Positions 43,811-52,723 of a stretch of 64,000 bases of DNA are shown in pieces. A program made the translations under genes and the position numbers. Below the pieces are notes generated by a model. The model was not told where the DNA came from and did no database searches. It was given only the letters and a program-made list of their open reading frames with translations. Location: NCBI GenBank assembly GCA_002968845.1, contig PVBG01000015.1, forward strand, positions 1 to 64,000. The letters run 5' to 3'. Numbering within the stretch: position 1 is the first letter of the stretch; each line of letters begins with the position of its first letter. This DNA is from Neorhizobium tomejilense. GTDB taxonomy: Bacteria; Pseudomonadota; Alphaproteobacteria; Rhizobiales; Rhizobiaceae.

Positions 43811-43832
43811 TGTCTAGTGTGTACACTAGACA
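43811..43832. promoter_or_regulatory. palindromic operator of the TRAP/SDR operon
   Basis: TGTCTAGTGT (43811-43820), central GT, then ACACTAGACA (43823-43832) form a palindrome with perfect 10-bp arms. It lies 30 bp upstream of the minus-strand SDR start and 160 bp before the divergent GntR gene. It is the best candidate binding site for that regulator. Confidence 0.8.
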
Positions 43833-43991
43833 TCATTTGACGTTTGGCAAGACGGTTTGTGGATCACGACATGGCGAGCTTCGGTTCGGCCGGTGAAGCC
43901 GGCGAATTGAAGGGATGCATTCCACCTGATAGTTTCCTCACCTGAAGGCCGCCCAGGCGTCAAAAGCGGGGGCCGGAAGCAGGGAGGCAAG

Positions 43992-45014
43992 ATGGTGGAC
44001 GGGCGCGTGGCCAATGCGGAGGAGCGTCGGCCAAAGGTCGCTGGCGGTGCGGCGCCTCGTCTCTACCAGCAGGTCTACGAGATCATTGCAGGGCAGGTAT
44101 CGCAGGGCGTGCTTCCGCCGGGCAGGCGCGTCACCGAAAGCGCGATCGCCGAGCAGTTCGGGATCAGCCGCGCGCCGGCGAGGCAGGCTCTGGCAGAATT
44201 GGAGCGCGAAGGGTTTATCGAAAAATCGGCGGGCCGCGGCTATCAGGTAAGCGCCTCGGAGCCGGGAAAAGCAGCGCGACCGGCGGAGCTTTCCCATATG
44301 GCCGAAGAGCCGCGCCTCACCCAGTTGTCAAGCTGGGAAAGAATCTACGGCGAGGTGGAAAGCGAGATTGCCGCACGATGTTTCTTCGCCGGCTGGCGCG
44401 TCAACGAGGCAGAACTTGCCCGCTTCTACGACGTCAGCCGCACGGTGGCCCGCGATGTCGTCGGTCGGCTGCAGCAACGCGGCATCGTCCGTAAGGATGA
44501 GCGGGCACGCTGGGTCGCGCCTGCCATGACGCCGGATCACGTCGGTGAACTCTACGAACTGCGCTGGCTGCTGGAGCCCGTGGCGCTTGAAAAGGCGGCG
44601 CCAAGGGTTTCGCCCGAAGTCCTTGCCGCCATGCGCGACCATCTGCAATCGGCGATGGACAATGCGGCCGAGCTTACGGGCCCGGATCTCGACCGGCTGG
44701 AGGAGGAGCTGCATGTCACCCTGCTCGGCCATTGTGACAACCGCACGCTGATGCAGGCGATCGGCCTGCCGCAGGCGCTGCTCGTCGCGCATCGCTTCCT
44801 CTATCAGTGGATGCCGCGGTTGTTCGGTTCGGAGCCCTTCCTGCCGGAACATATGGAAATCGTCGAGCGGCTTCAGGCCGGCAGGGTGGGAGACGCAGCT
44901 AGATCCCTGCGAGAGCATCTGCAGGTTTCGCGTCAGCGGGCGATCGACCGCATCACGCGGGTCACGCGGGAAGTGCATCCGCATGACCTGCCCTATCTGG
45001 AAAAATTCGACTGA
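43992..45014 (+). CDS. GntR-type regulator with two winged-helix domains
   Basis: The 340-aa protein has one GntR winged helix at about residues 24-87 (LYQQVYEIIAGQVSQGVLPP; ESAIAEQFGISRAPARQALA). A second lies at about residues 115-180 (WERIYGEVESEIAARCFFAG; NEAELARFYDVSRTVARDVV). An FCD-like helical effector domain follows (LYELRWLLEPVALEKAAPRV; HVTLLGHCDNRTLMQAIGLP; RSLREHLQVSRQRAIDRITR). Normal GntR/FCD proteins of about 230 aa carry one winged helix. ATG 43992 follows GGGAGG. It presumably controls the divergent SDR-Ldh2-TRAP operon. Confidence 0.85.
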   Translation: MVDGRVANAEERRPKVAGGAAPRLYQQVYEIIAGQVSQGVLPPGRRVTESAIAEQFGISRAPARQALAELEREGFIEKSAGRGYQVSASEPGKAARPAELSHMAEEPRLTQLSSWERIYGEVESEIAARCFFAGWRVNEAELARFYDVSRTVARDVVGRLQQRGIVRKDERARWVAPAMTPDHVGELYELRWLLEPVALEKAAPRVSPEVLAAMRDHLQSAMDNAAELTGPDLDRLEEELHVTLLGHCDNRTLMQAIGLPQALLVAHRFLYQWMPRLFGSEPFLPEHMEIVERLQAGRVGDAARSLREHLQVSRQRAIDRITRVTREVHPHDLPYLEKFD

Positions 45015-45095
45015 ACCTCCGCGCAAAGCGGCAGCACCGGCGACCGGGCTACTTCGCCGATATCGGGTATCTTTGCGCAGAAACTTGATGCCGCT

Positions 45096-45818
45096 TCACG
45101 CGCCGTCTTCGACCAGAAGTCGAATGACGCTCTGGCTCATGTGGAAACTCATGACTTCGTGTGCCTGCACCGGGTCGCCGGCCTTGATCGCTTCAAGGAC
45201 GCGCTGATGCTCTTCGACGACACGCGGCGCCACCTGGTCCGGCGGCCGTTCTTGCAGCTTGCGGGTGAACTCCATCATCAGCTTGATCTGGTTGCGCATC
45301 GTCCCGAGCGCAAAGGGGAAATAAGGGTTGCGAGTGGCTTGCGCCACGGCCATGTGAAAGGCGAAGTCTGCTTCAAAAACGCCCTCGCCGGGCGGCAGGG
45401 TCAGCATCCGACGGTGCGCGTCCTCGATGCCGCGGATCCCTTCGGGATCACAAAGCCGCGCCGCGTCCTCCGCTGCCGCGCATTCCACCACCTGGCGAAA
45501 CCGCATGCAGCGCTTCATGTCGAACACCGTCTGGATCGACAGCCCCTGAATATCGGCGGCCGACGGCACGACATCCGCCCGCGGCTGCACGAAATTGGCC
45601 GAGCCTCGCCGGGAAATGATCCGGCCGGCGTCGCGCATCTTCACCAGCGCCTTTCGCAGGACCGGACGCGATACGCCGAATTGACGGGCAAGCTCCGCCT
45701 CCGGAGGCAACCGTCCGCCCCCCTGCCAGGCCGGCGCCTCCAGCATTGCTTCCAGCCGGGCGAACACATGCGACGACAGGTCCCTAACGGCGCGGGTTTG
45801 CTGAATTATCTCATCCAT
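45096..45818 (-). CDS. FadR-type GntR regulator
   Basis: The 240-aa protein has an N-terminal winged helix (LSSHVFARLEAMLEAPAWQG; LPPEAELARQFGVSRPVLRK) and an FCD domain (MKRCMRFRQVVECAAAEDAA; FEADFAFHMAVAQATRNPYF; VVEEHQRVLEAIKAGDPVQA) with the metal-binding Asp, His and His. ATG 45818 is preferred over GTG 45824 because AGGA lies 7 nt upstream. It is divergent from the glucarate dehydratase gene with an AT-rich 154-bp gap and is the likely regulator of that gene. Confidence 0.88.
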   Translation of the reverse strand: MDEIIQQTRAVRDLSSHVFARLEAMLEAPAWQGGGRLPPEAELARQFGVSRPVLRKALVKMRDAGRIISRRGSANFVQPRADVVPSAADIQGLSIQTVFDMKRCMRFRQVVECAAAEDAARLCDPEGIRGIEDAHRRMLTLPPGEGVFEADFAFHMAVAQATRNPYFPFALGTMRNQIKLMMEFTRKLQERPPDQVAPRVVEEHQRVLEAIKAGDPVQAHEVMSFHMSQSVIRLLVEDGA

Positions 45819-45972
45819 CGCCACATCCTATCTCCGGTATCCGCCCTTTCCAAGTGGGTCGACCGCTTACTAATATTTACTTATATTGACAAATGAGTTC
45901 GCTTGCGCGACTTAGTTGGGGATTGCCGCGCCAAGCTGGCCAGAAACCCGCATGACCTGAGAAGTGCCCGAC

Positions 45973-47364
45973 ATGACAGAGGACTGGATGCTCATCGAGC
46001 CGAATTCGTCGACCCACGCCGCCAACAGCCATCTCGCCCGGCATACGCCGCGGATCGTTTCCGTGCGGGCGATCCCGGTTGCGGGACGCGACAGCATGTT
46101 GCTCAACCTCAGCGGCGCGCACGCTCCCTTCTTCACCCGCAACCTTGCGATCATCGAAGACGATTCGGGTCATCTAGGCATCGGCGAGGTTCCGGGCGGC
46201 GAAACGATCCGCCGGACGATCGAGGAAGCAGGCCCTCTCCTGATCGGCCAGACGATCGGTGGATATAACGGCCTGCTCGACCAGGTGCGCAAGACGTTCG
46301 GCGACCGTGACAGCGGCGGCCGCGGGCTGCAGACCTTCGATCTGCGCACGACCATCCATGTGGTGACGGCGCTGGAATCGGCGCTGCTCGATCTTCTCGG
46401 CCAGCATCTCGGCGTGCCGGTGGCAGCCCTTCTCGGCGACGGCCAGCAGCGCGACCGGGTCGAAATGCTCGGTTACCTCTTCTACGTCGGCGATCGTCAA
46501 AAGACGGACCTCCTTTATCGTGACAGCAAAGGCGAGACCGATGCCTGGTTGCGGCTGCGCGACGAGGAGGCACTGACGCCGGAAGCGATCGTCAGGCTCG
46601 CCGAGGCAACGCAGGAGCGCTACGGTTTTCGCGACTTCAAGCTGAAAGGCGGCGTCTTGCGAGGCGACGAGGAAATCGAGGCGGTGACGGCCATCGCTCG
46701 CCGCTTCCCCGAGGCCCGCGTCACCCTCGACCCCAATGGCGCCTGGTCGCTGGAGGAGGCGGTTCGCCTCTGCAAGGGACGCGGCGACGTACTCGCCTAT
46801 GCGGAAGACCCCTGCGGTGCCGAGCAGGGTTATTCCGGCCGCGAGATCATGGCCGAATTTCGCCGGGCCACCGGCTTGCCGACCGCCACCAACATGGTGG
46901 CCACCGATTGGCGGCAGCTCTCGCACGCGATCCAGCTGCAATCGGTCGACATCCCGCTCGCCGACCCGCATTTCTGGACCATGCAGGGCTCCGTGCGCGT
47001 CGCACAGGTCTGCCAGACCTTCGGCATGACCTGGGGCTCGCATTCCAACAACCATTTCGACGTGTCGCTGGCGATGTTCACCCATGTGGGCGCGGCAGCG
47101 CCCGGACGCGTAACGGCACTCGACACCCACTGGATCTGGCAGGACGGGCAGCGGCTGACCCGCGAGCCGCTGAAGATCGAGGACGGACATATCGCCGTGC
47201 CGGACCGGCCGGGGCTCGGCGTCGAGCTGGATATGGAGCGCGTCGAGGAAGCCCACCAGCTCTACCTGAAGCACGGGCTCGGCGCGCGCGACGACGCGAC
47301 CGCCATGCAATATCTCATCAAGGACTGGCGCTTCGACAACAAGCGGCCGTGCCTGGTGCGCTGA
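45973..47364 (+). CDS. gudD: glucarate dehydratase
   Basis: The 463-aa enolase-superfamily enzyme dehydrates D-glucarate or L-idarate to 5-keto-4-deoxyglucarate (family knowledge). Markers are TRNLAIIEDDSGHLGIGEVP, DFKLKGGVLRGDEEI (K-x-K base), ARVTLDPNGAWSLEEAV and YAEDPCGAEQGYSGREIMAE (metal acids). ATNMVATDWRQLSHAIQLQS and TWGSHSNNHFDVSLAMFTHV (catalytic His-Asp) follow, nearly identical in style to E. coli GudD. ATG 45973 is used; GTG 45964 is the other candidate. The next enzyme of the pathway is not in the window. Confidence 0.93.
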   Translation: MTEDWMLIEPNSSTHAANSHLARHTPRIVSVRAIPVAGRDSMLLNLSGAHAPFFTRNLAIIEDDSGHLGIGEVPGGETIRRTIEEAGPLLIGQTIGGYNGLLDQVRKTFGDRDSGGRGLQTFDLRTTIHVVTALESALLDLLGQHLGVPVAALLGDGQQRDRVEMLGYLFYVGDRQKTDLLYRDSKGETDAWLRLRDEEALTPEAIVRLAEATQERYGFRDFKLKGGVLRGDEEIEAVTAIARRFPEARVTLDPNGAWSLEEAVRLCKGRGDVLAYAEDPCGAEQGYSGREIMAEFRRATGLPTATNMVATDWRQLSHAIQLQSVDIPLADPHFWTMQGSVRVAQVCQTFGMTWGSHSNNHFDVSLAMFTHVGAAAPGRVTALDTHWIWQDGQRLTREPLKIEDGHIAVPDRPGLGVELDMERVEEAHQLYLKHGLGARDDATAMQYLIKDWRFDNKRPCLVR

Positions 47365-47444
47365 CGAAAGAACCACAGGGTCGCCATGCGCCGCGGCGGC
47401 CATCACCAGGACGCGGCGTCAAGGATCATTGAGGAGGATGAACC

Positions 47445-48413
47445 ATGAAAGCGCGAACACTGCTTGCTATTTCGCTTAGCCTCGGCATCGCTCTTGCCGC
47501 CGGGGTTGCCAGGGCGTTCCCCGACGGCCCGATCACCATTATCGTGCCCTTCCCGCCAGGCGGCGCGACCGATACGACCGCGCGGTTCATGGAGCCGCAC
47601 ATGTCCAAGGTATTGGGAGCGAACATCATCGTCGAAAACAAGCCGGGCGCCACCGGCGCGATCGGCGCCGGCCTGGTCGCCGATGCCGAAGCCAACGGCC
47701 AGACGCTGATGGTCGCCTCGCTCGGTACCTTCGCCACCAACCCCTATCTTCAAAAGAAGCTCTCTTACGATCCGGTGAAGGACTTCGATCTCCTGACGGT
47801 CGCGGTGAGCACGCCCAACGTGCTGGTCGCCACACCGAAATTCAAGCCGAGCAGCGTTCAGGAACTCGTGGCGGCGATGAAGGAAAAGCCGGAAAGTGTT
47901 ACCTTCGCAAGTTCCGGCACCGGCTCTTCCGATCACCTGACTGCCGCTCTCTTCTGGCAGGCGACCGGCACCAAGGGCGTGCACGTGCCCTACAAGGGAG
48001 GCTCTGCGGCACAGGCCGATCTCGTCGGCGGCCATGTGGACGTGTCCTTCCAGAACCTCGGTGCGATCATCAATTTCGTGCAGGGCGGGCAGATGAAGGC
48101 GCTCGCACAGACGGGCGAGAAACGCCATCCGCTGCTGCCGAACGTGCCGACGCTCACCGAACTCGGATACAGCAATATCGTCGTCAACGCCTGGCAGGGC
48201 GTGGCAGCCCCGAAAGGTCTGCCGGCCGACGTCAAGGCAAAACTCAACCAGGCGATCCAGGCCTCGCTCAAAGACCCCGAGGTCGTTGCCAAGTTCAACA
48301 AGCTGGGCTTCGACGTCGTCGCCAATTCCAACGAGGAATTCGGCACCTATCTCAACAAGGAGATGGCGCGCTGGAAGGACGTCATCGAAAAGGGCAATAT
48401 CAGCGCGGAGTAA
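47445..48413 (+). CDS. TctC/Bug-family tripartite tricarboxylate receptor
   Basis: The 322-aa periplasmic binding protein has a signal peptide (LLAISLSLGIALAAGVARA) and Bug-family blocks: PITIIVPFPPGGATDTTARF, MSKVLGANIIVENKPGATGA, VTFASSGTGSSDHLTAALFW and VPYKGGSAAQADLVGGHVDV. GGAGGA precedes ATG 47445. It follows gudD by 80 bp. The TctA and TctB membrane partners are not adjacent, so it is an orphan receptor, perhaps sensing or sharing a transporter elsewhere. Confidence 0.9.
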   Translation: MKARTLLAISLSLGIALAAGVARAFPDGPITIIVPFPPGGATDTTARFMEPHMSKVLGANIIVENKPGATGAIGAGLVADAEANGQTLMVASLGTFATNPYLQKKLSYDPVKDFDLLTVAVSTPNVLVATPKFKPSSVQELVAAMKEKPESVTFASSGTGSSDHLTAALFWQATGTKGVHVPYKGGSAAQADLVGGHVDVSFQNLGAIINFVQGGQMKALAQTGEKRHPLLPNVPTLTELGYSNIVVNAWQGVAAPKGLPADVKAKLNQAIQASLKDPEVVAKFNKLGFDVVANSNEEFGTYLNKEMARWKDVIEKGNISAE

Positions 48414-48477
48414 TCCGTGGATTCACGGGCCGCCTCAGTCCCTTGAGCGGCTTCCTCGCAACATCGGGGAAGTCGCC

Positions 48478-48738
48478 TCAAGGTCTGCAAGAGACTTTTC
48501 CGGCATCCGGTCCCCCATCGGCGACCTCGATGTGAAAGAGATCTTTGATCGACGCGACCACATCCTCGATCCGTTCGACGGGGCTGCGGCTCTCCGGCTC
48601 GACCGGTACGACTTCCAGCACGCTTGACAACTTGAACGATCGGACACCGTCAGTCACGGTTGTGTACAATCTCCCGTTTTCAATCCTGATGTCTTCAGCA
48701 AAAAAATCGTCACTGTCCTCGACTGCCACCAGAAACAT
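48478..48738 (-). CDS. possible small hypothetical protein
   Basis: The 86-codon frame reads FLVAVEDSDDFFAEDIRIEN, then GRLYTTVTDGVRSFKLSSVL, an acidic beta-rich composition that looks coding. No family is recognised and the ribosome site is weak. It could be a real stand-alone gene or chance. Confidence 0.4.
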   Translation of the reverse strand: MFLVAVEDSDDFFAEDIRIENGRLYTTVTDGVRSFKLSSVLEVVPVEPESRSPVERIEDVVASIKDLFHIEVADGGPDAGKVSCRP

Positions 48739-49041
48739 TCACAACTCCACGCGATCTTCGGATAGCCCATAAGATCGAGCTGAGTGCATCATTTCAAATC
48801 GAGAAAACGAGGTAGGTCCGGTTGCTCCTTTCGGTGGTGCCGGGTGGACATGTCCACAACAAGCTCCTGTACTCCCGCATCTGGACGCTGAAATAGATCG
48901 TCTGGCGGATATGCGAATCACCAGCACTGAACAATGATGGCGATGCGGGAAGACCCCCACCATCAGCAATGGTCCCGCCTCGCGACTGGAGTCCGGAATC
49001 CAGTCGCTTGCGCTCAATCGTGCAAGGCCAGGGGACCCATG
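48739..49041. other. 303 bp without a supported gene
   Basis: This stretch lies between the small hypothetical frame and the tannase-family gene. Open frames here lack motifs and ribosome sites, and no hairpin stands out. Confidence 0.4.
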
Positions 49042-50580
49042 TTAGCGGTTCCGGCAGTCGAAGCTTGCCGCGCTGTCGACATTTCCGTCCCCCTTGTAGT
49101 GCGCGTAGGACGGGTAGGGGCATAACGGACGGGTTCGACCTGGAAAAGCCTTGCCCGAAGCTTCGACACTTCGTGGAGCTTCATCCTTTTCGACCCAGTC
49201 GACCAGCTCGGTCAACATGTCGAACTGGTCGAGACCGGCGGGGCCGCCACGGCAATGGGCCATGCCTGGAACGAGATAGAGCTTGGCCCAGCCCTCCACC
49301 GGCTTGCCGGTCTTGGTCGCCGTGCTCATCCGGTTGAAGAAATCGACCGTATCGTTGGAAGAGAACCACGGATCACTAACCCCATGGAAGAAAATGATCT
49401 TGCTTCCCCGGGTGGCGAAGGAACTGAGGTCCGTCCATTGATCGGCGTTGATCAGCCGCTGCTGCGGATCGCCGATATCGGCTTTCTCGACGGCATCGTC
49501 CACATCGAAACTCGTGGCGTTGTTCTTGAACTGCCGGTTGCGCTTGTCATCGAACCGCATGAGTCCTGGAATGGAATCTGCCGTACTGATGACGCCCGTA
49601 TCGTAGGGAAACGCCACATAGGCGGGCCGACCTGATGCATCGAGTGTCGGCGAAAACGTCTCACTCACCACGTCCACCTGCTGTTTCGTCAGGCAGCCGT
49701 CGGCTTTACCGGCAGGGCAGACAAGGCTCGCCGGATCGAATTTGCAAGCGGCCGGATTTGCGATCATTCCGTCTTCAAGGCCATCAAGGCCATCGCAGGA
49801 CTTCAGTATCCCCTTGAGAACCAGGTCGCGATCGGCATCCGAGAAGGCCTTCGCTCGGTCCGGCGCGCCGTCGGGGCCGGCCGGAGATATCCTGTTCATC
49901 GCAATGTTCTTGGCGGCGAGCGACATGTTCGAACGGCTTGTACGCATGGCCGGAGCCCCGGCGATAATGCCGTCGAACAACATGGGAAAGCGTTGCGCAG
50001 AGGCCATCGCCTCGCGCCCGCCGGTCGAACATCCTGCGAAATAAGAGCGATCGGCGACCTTGCCGTAATAGGCGGCGACCAGTGCCTTGCCGAGCACCGT
50101 GACCTTCTCGACCGACCATCCGGCGAAATTCAGCGTGGCAATCTGATCCGCCCTGAAAGAGGCGTCCCAGGCCTCGCCCTTGTGGCCGCTATCATGGGAA
50201 ATGACGGCGAACCCACGGGAAAGACCGTTCTGCGTTCCGGCGGCCACGTCTCCCAGGGCTGGCCGCACGACGCCATTCAGGCCCCCGCCGCCCTGGACCA
50301 GAAACCTTGCCGTCCAACTGTCCGGCAAGGCAATGGAAAAACCGATGGCATAAGGCTTGCCGTCCGCGCCGGTGCGGTGTTCGAACGACCCGCTGACAAG
50401 ACAATGCGCCGGTCCCTTGTCCTTGATATGATCGGCGCTCGCGACCTTCATGTCGAACCCGGCCAGCTGCAGGGTCTTCGCCGCCGAGCATTTGGCTTCG
50501 GGCGACGAATCCGCGGCGACGGCCGGCGTCAAACCGGGCACGAGGGCAACAAACGCTGTGGCAACAACCAGCCTGATCAT
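49042..50580 (-). CDS. tannase/feruloyl-esterase-family hydrolase
   Basis: The 512-aa exported alpha/beta hydrolase has a Sec signal peptide (IRLVVATAFVALVPGLTPAVAA). The nucleophile elbow is SYFAGCSTGGREAMASAQRF (G-C-S-T-G). The catalytic Asp block is KIIFFHGVSDPWFSSNDTVD and the His block is YLVPGMAHCRGGPAGLDQFD. CDGLDGLEDGMIANPAACKF is a calcium-loop-like region of the family. Members cleave phenolic or terephthalate-type esters. ATG 50580 is chosen from an AGGAGGA ribosome site; the frame extends to 50634. It stands alone on the minus strand. Confidence 0.9.
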   Translation of the reverse strand: MIRLVVATAFVALVPGLTPAVAADSSPEAKCSAAKTLQLAGFDMKVASADHIKDKGPAHCLVSGSFEHRTGADGKPYAIGFSIALPDSWTARFLVQGGGGLNGVVRPALGDVAAGTQNGLSRGFAVISHDSGHKGEAWDASFRADQIATLNFAGWSVEKVTVLGKALVAAYYGKVADRSYFAGCSTGGREAMASAQRFPMLFDGIIAGAPAMRTSRSNMSLAAKNIAMNRISPAGPDGAPDRAKAFSDADRDLVLKGILKSCDGLDGLEDGMIANPAACKFDPASLVCPAGKADGCLTKQQVDVVSETFSPTLDASGRPAYVAFPYDTGVISTADSIPGLMRFDDKRNRQFKNNATSFDVDDAVEKADIGDPQQRLINADQWTDLSSFATRGSKIIFFHGVSDPWFSSNDTVDFFNRMSTATKTGKPVEGWAKLYLVPGMAHCRGGPAGLDQFDMLTELVDWVEKDEAPRSVEASGKAFPGRTRPLCPYPSYAHYKGDGNVDSAASFDCRNR

Positions 50581-50689
50581 ATCCGATCGTCCTCCTCCAT
50601 GACGCAGCCTCCTCAAGCCGCGCGGCAATCGCACCAGATTTCAGGCTCCCTGTCAATCAACGGCGGCGCTGCTTGCCTGCCCCGGCCGG

Positions 50690-51667
50690 CTATTCGGGCT
50701 GTCCGCCGATCGTTTCCAACTGCGCCGGCAGGACGGACATGGCCGGCCACTTGATAGCGGTTCTCACATCCTTCATTGCTGCTATCCGACGCGTCGTCTC
50801 GACGAAATCGAGCACGATTTTCGATTTTTCCTCCGCATGCCAGGCGACGAGCAGTTCGACTTCGGCGGGGATGTCGTCAAGCCGCCTGTATACGAGGTAG
50901 GGGCTTGGATTGTGGGCGAGCCAGGACGGCGCGATCGCGATCCCGACGCCGGCCGCCACCAGGGTGCCGATCGCCAAGGTATGCGACACCTCCTGCACAA
51001 TGACCGGATAGACGCCGGCGCGGCGCAGTGCACCCATGATCGCATGATAGTAGCTCGCCCCGACAGTCGGGGCATAGGTGATGATGGGCTCGCCGGCGAA
51101 ATCCTTGACCGTCAGGTCTTCCTTCTGCGCCAGCCGATGCTCCCTGGGCAGCACCGCCACGAAACCTTCCTGCAGGATATGCTCGGTCTTCAGGAAACCG
51201 GCCGGGTTGGTCGGGCGGATGAAGGCCACCTGAACCTTGCTGCTCTGGAGCAATTCGAGCTGCTGCGCCGTGCCCAGCACCTGCACGTCGACGGTCATCG
51301 CCGGATAGCGTTTTCGAAAGTCCGAAATGACCGGCGGCAGGACATGCGATAGCGCCACATGCACGCCGCTGACGGAAATCGTTCCGCTATCGTCACCGGA
51401 AATGGAACGGGTATGCGTGACCGCCCTGTCGATCCCGCCTAGGATTTCCTGGGCGTGACGCAGAAAGATCTCGCCGGCCGGCGTCAGCTTCACGCGGCGC
51501 GTGGTGCGGCGGAAAAGCTTGGTGCCGAGGCGATCTTCGAGCTGCCGGATCTGCTGGCTGAGCGGTGCCTGCGCCATGCCGAGCTTGTCGGCGGCGCGGC
51601 TGAAATGCAGCTCTTCGGCGACGCAGGCGAAATAGTGGAGGTGACGAAATTCGATGCCGTATTTCAT
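50690..51667 (-). CDS. LysR-family regulator
   Basis: The 325-aa protein has an N-terminal helix-turn-helix (LHYFACVAEELHFSRAADKL with GMAQAPLSQQIRQLEDRLGT). A substrate-binding domain follows (ISVSGVHVALSHVLPPVISD; VQVAFIRPTNPAGFLKTEHI; GIAIAPSWLAHN). It is divergent from the peptide-transporter operon with a 125-bp AT-rich gap, the standard layout for control of that operon. The inducer is unknown and might be the transported compound. Confidence 0.88.
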   Translation of the reverse strand: MKYGIEFRHLHYFACVAEELHFSRAADKLGMAQAPLSQQIRQLEDRLGTKLFRRTTRRVKLTPAGEIFLRHAQEILGGIDRAVTHTRSISGDDSGTISVSGVHVALSHVLPPVISDFRKRYPAMTVDVQVLGTAQQLELLQSSKVQVAFIRPTNPAGFLKTEHILQEGFVAVLPREHRLAQKEDLTVKDFAGEPIITYAPTVGASYYHAIMGALRRAGVYPVIVQEVSHTLAIGTLVAAGVGIAIAPSWLAHNPSPYLVYRRLDDIPAEVELLVAWHAEEKSKIVLDFVETTRRIAAMKDVRTAIKWPAMSVLPAQLETIGGQPE

Positions 51668-51792
51668 ATCCGAAACATATCAATACCCGCGTGATTTTGT
51701 AATAGATAATAATTTATTCCCGTGATTAGTTTTAAAAAAAAGACAACAAGAATTGGAACAGCTGGAGCTTCGGCTTCCGAAACGGAGCGTGA

Positions 51793-52713
51793 ATGACGCG
51801 TTTCTGGGTGTTGAAAATTCTGCGGACCGTGTTGACGCTTTGGTTCGTGGTGACTTTCGTATTCGTGGTGCTGAGAACGTCCGGGGATCCGGTCGTGGCG
51901 CTTGTCGGCGCCGATGCCACGCCTGAGGAAGTCGAACAGTTCCGCCAGCTCTGGCGTCTCGATGATCCGCTGTGGATCCAGTATTTCCGCTACGTCGTCC
52001 AGATGGCGACCGGCCAGTTCGGCATTTCCTATCGCGACGGCCGCGAGGTCATCGACATCATCGCCGAACGGGTTCCGTGGACGCTGATCCTCGGCCTTTT
52101 TTCCTATATCGGGGCCATCCTGATCGGCGTGCCGGCCGGCATCATCGCCGCCATCAAGCGCGGTTCGACCTTCGACAACCTGATCATGGCGACCGCGGTT
52201 TTCGGCTTCGCCCTGCCGAACTTCTTCCTCGGCATCCTGATGATCCTGCTCTTTTCGCTCAGCCTGCAATGGCTGCCGAGTTCCGGCACCGGCACCGTGT
52301 TGCACCTGATCATGCCCGCCATCACGCTTGCGACCTTCACGGCCGGCACGCTCGCCCGCTTCACCCGCTCGGCAATGCTGGAAGTGCTGGACAAGCTCTA
52401 TATCCGCGCCGCCGCCGCCAAGGGCGTCGGTTATTGGAAACGCATCATTTTCCATGCGCTGCCGAATGCCAGCATCCCGCTCGTCACCATCATCGGCCTC
52501 AATCTCGGCGAACTGATCGGCGGCGCCATCGTCGTCGAGACCGTGTTCGCATGGCCGGGCGTCGGCCGCCTGCTGGTAACGGCCGTCTCTTCGCGCGACC
52601 TTGCGGTCGTGCAGGGGCTGGTGCTGATCATGGCGGTGACGATGGTGCTCGCAAACCTGGTCGTCGACCTGCTCTACGGCCTGCTCGACCCGCGCATTCG
52701 CGTGCAGAATTGA
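51793..52713 (+). CDS. peptide-type ABC transporter permease (DppB/OppB)
   Basis: The 306-aa inner-membrane protein has six segments and the DppB pattern LKILRTVLTLWFVVTFVFVV, FRQLWRLDDPLWIQYFRYVV. The EAA loop is YIRAAAAKGVGYWKRIIFHA. ETVFAWPGVGRLLVTAVSSR lies near the C-terminus. It starts the operon divergent from the LysR gene and precedes the second permease by 10 bp. Confidence 0.93.
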   Translation: MTRFWVLKILRTVLTLWFVVTFVFVVLRTSGDPVVALVGADATPEEVEQFRQLWRLDDPLWIQYFRYVVQMATGQFGISYRDGREVIDIIAERVPWTLILGLFSYIGAILIGVPAGIIAAIKRGSTFDNLIMATAVFGFALPNFFLGILMILLFSLSLQWLPSSGTGTVLHLIMPAITLATFTAGTLARFTRSAMLEVLDKLYIRAAAAKGVGYWKRIIFHALPNASIPLVTIIGLNLGELIGGAIVVETVFAWPGVGRLLVTAVSSRDLAVVQGLVLIMAVTMVLANLVVDLLYGLLDPRIRVQN

Positions 52714-52723
52714 GGGCCGGCGG

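Noticed and set aside
45819..45972. AT-rich inverted repeats as a FadR-type operator before gudD
   Set aside because: Only loose arms (AATAT/TATT) are visible; no convincing TGGT-type palindrome.
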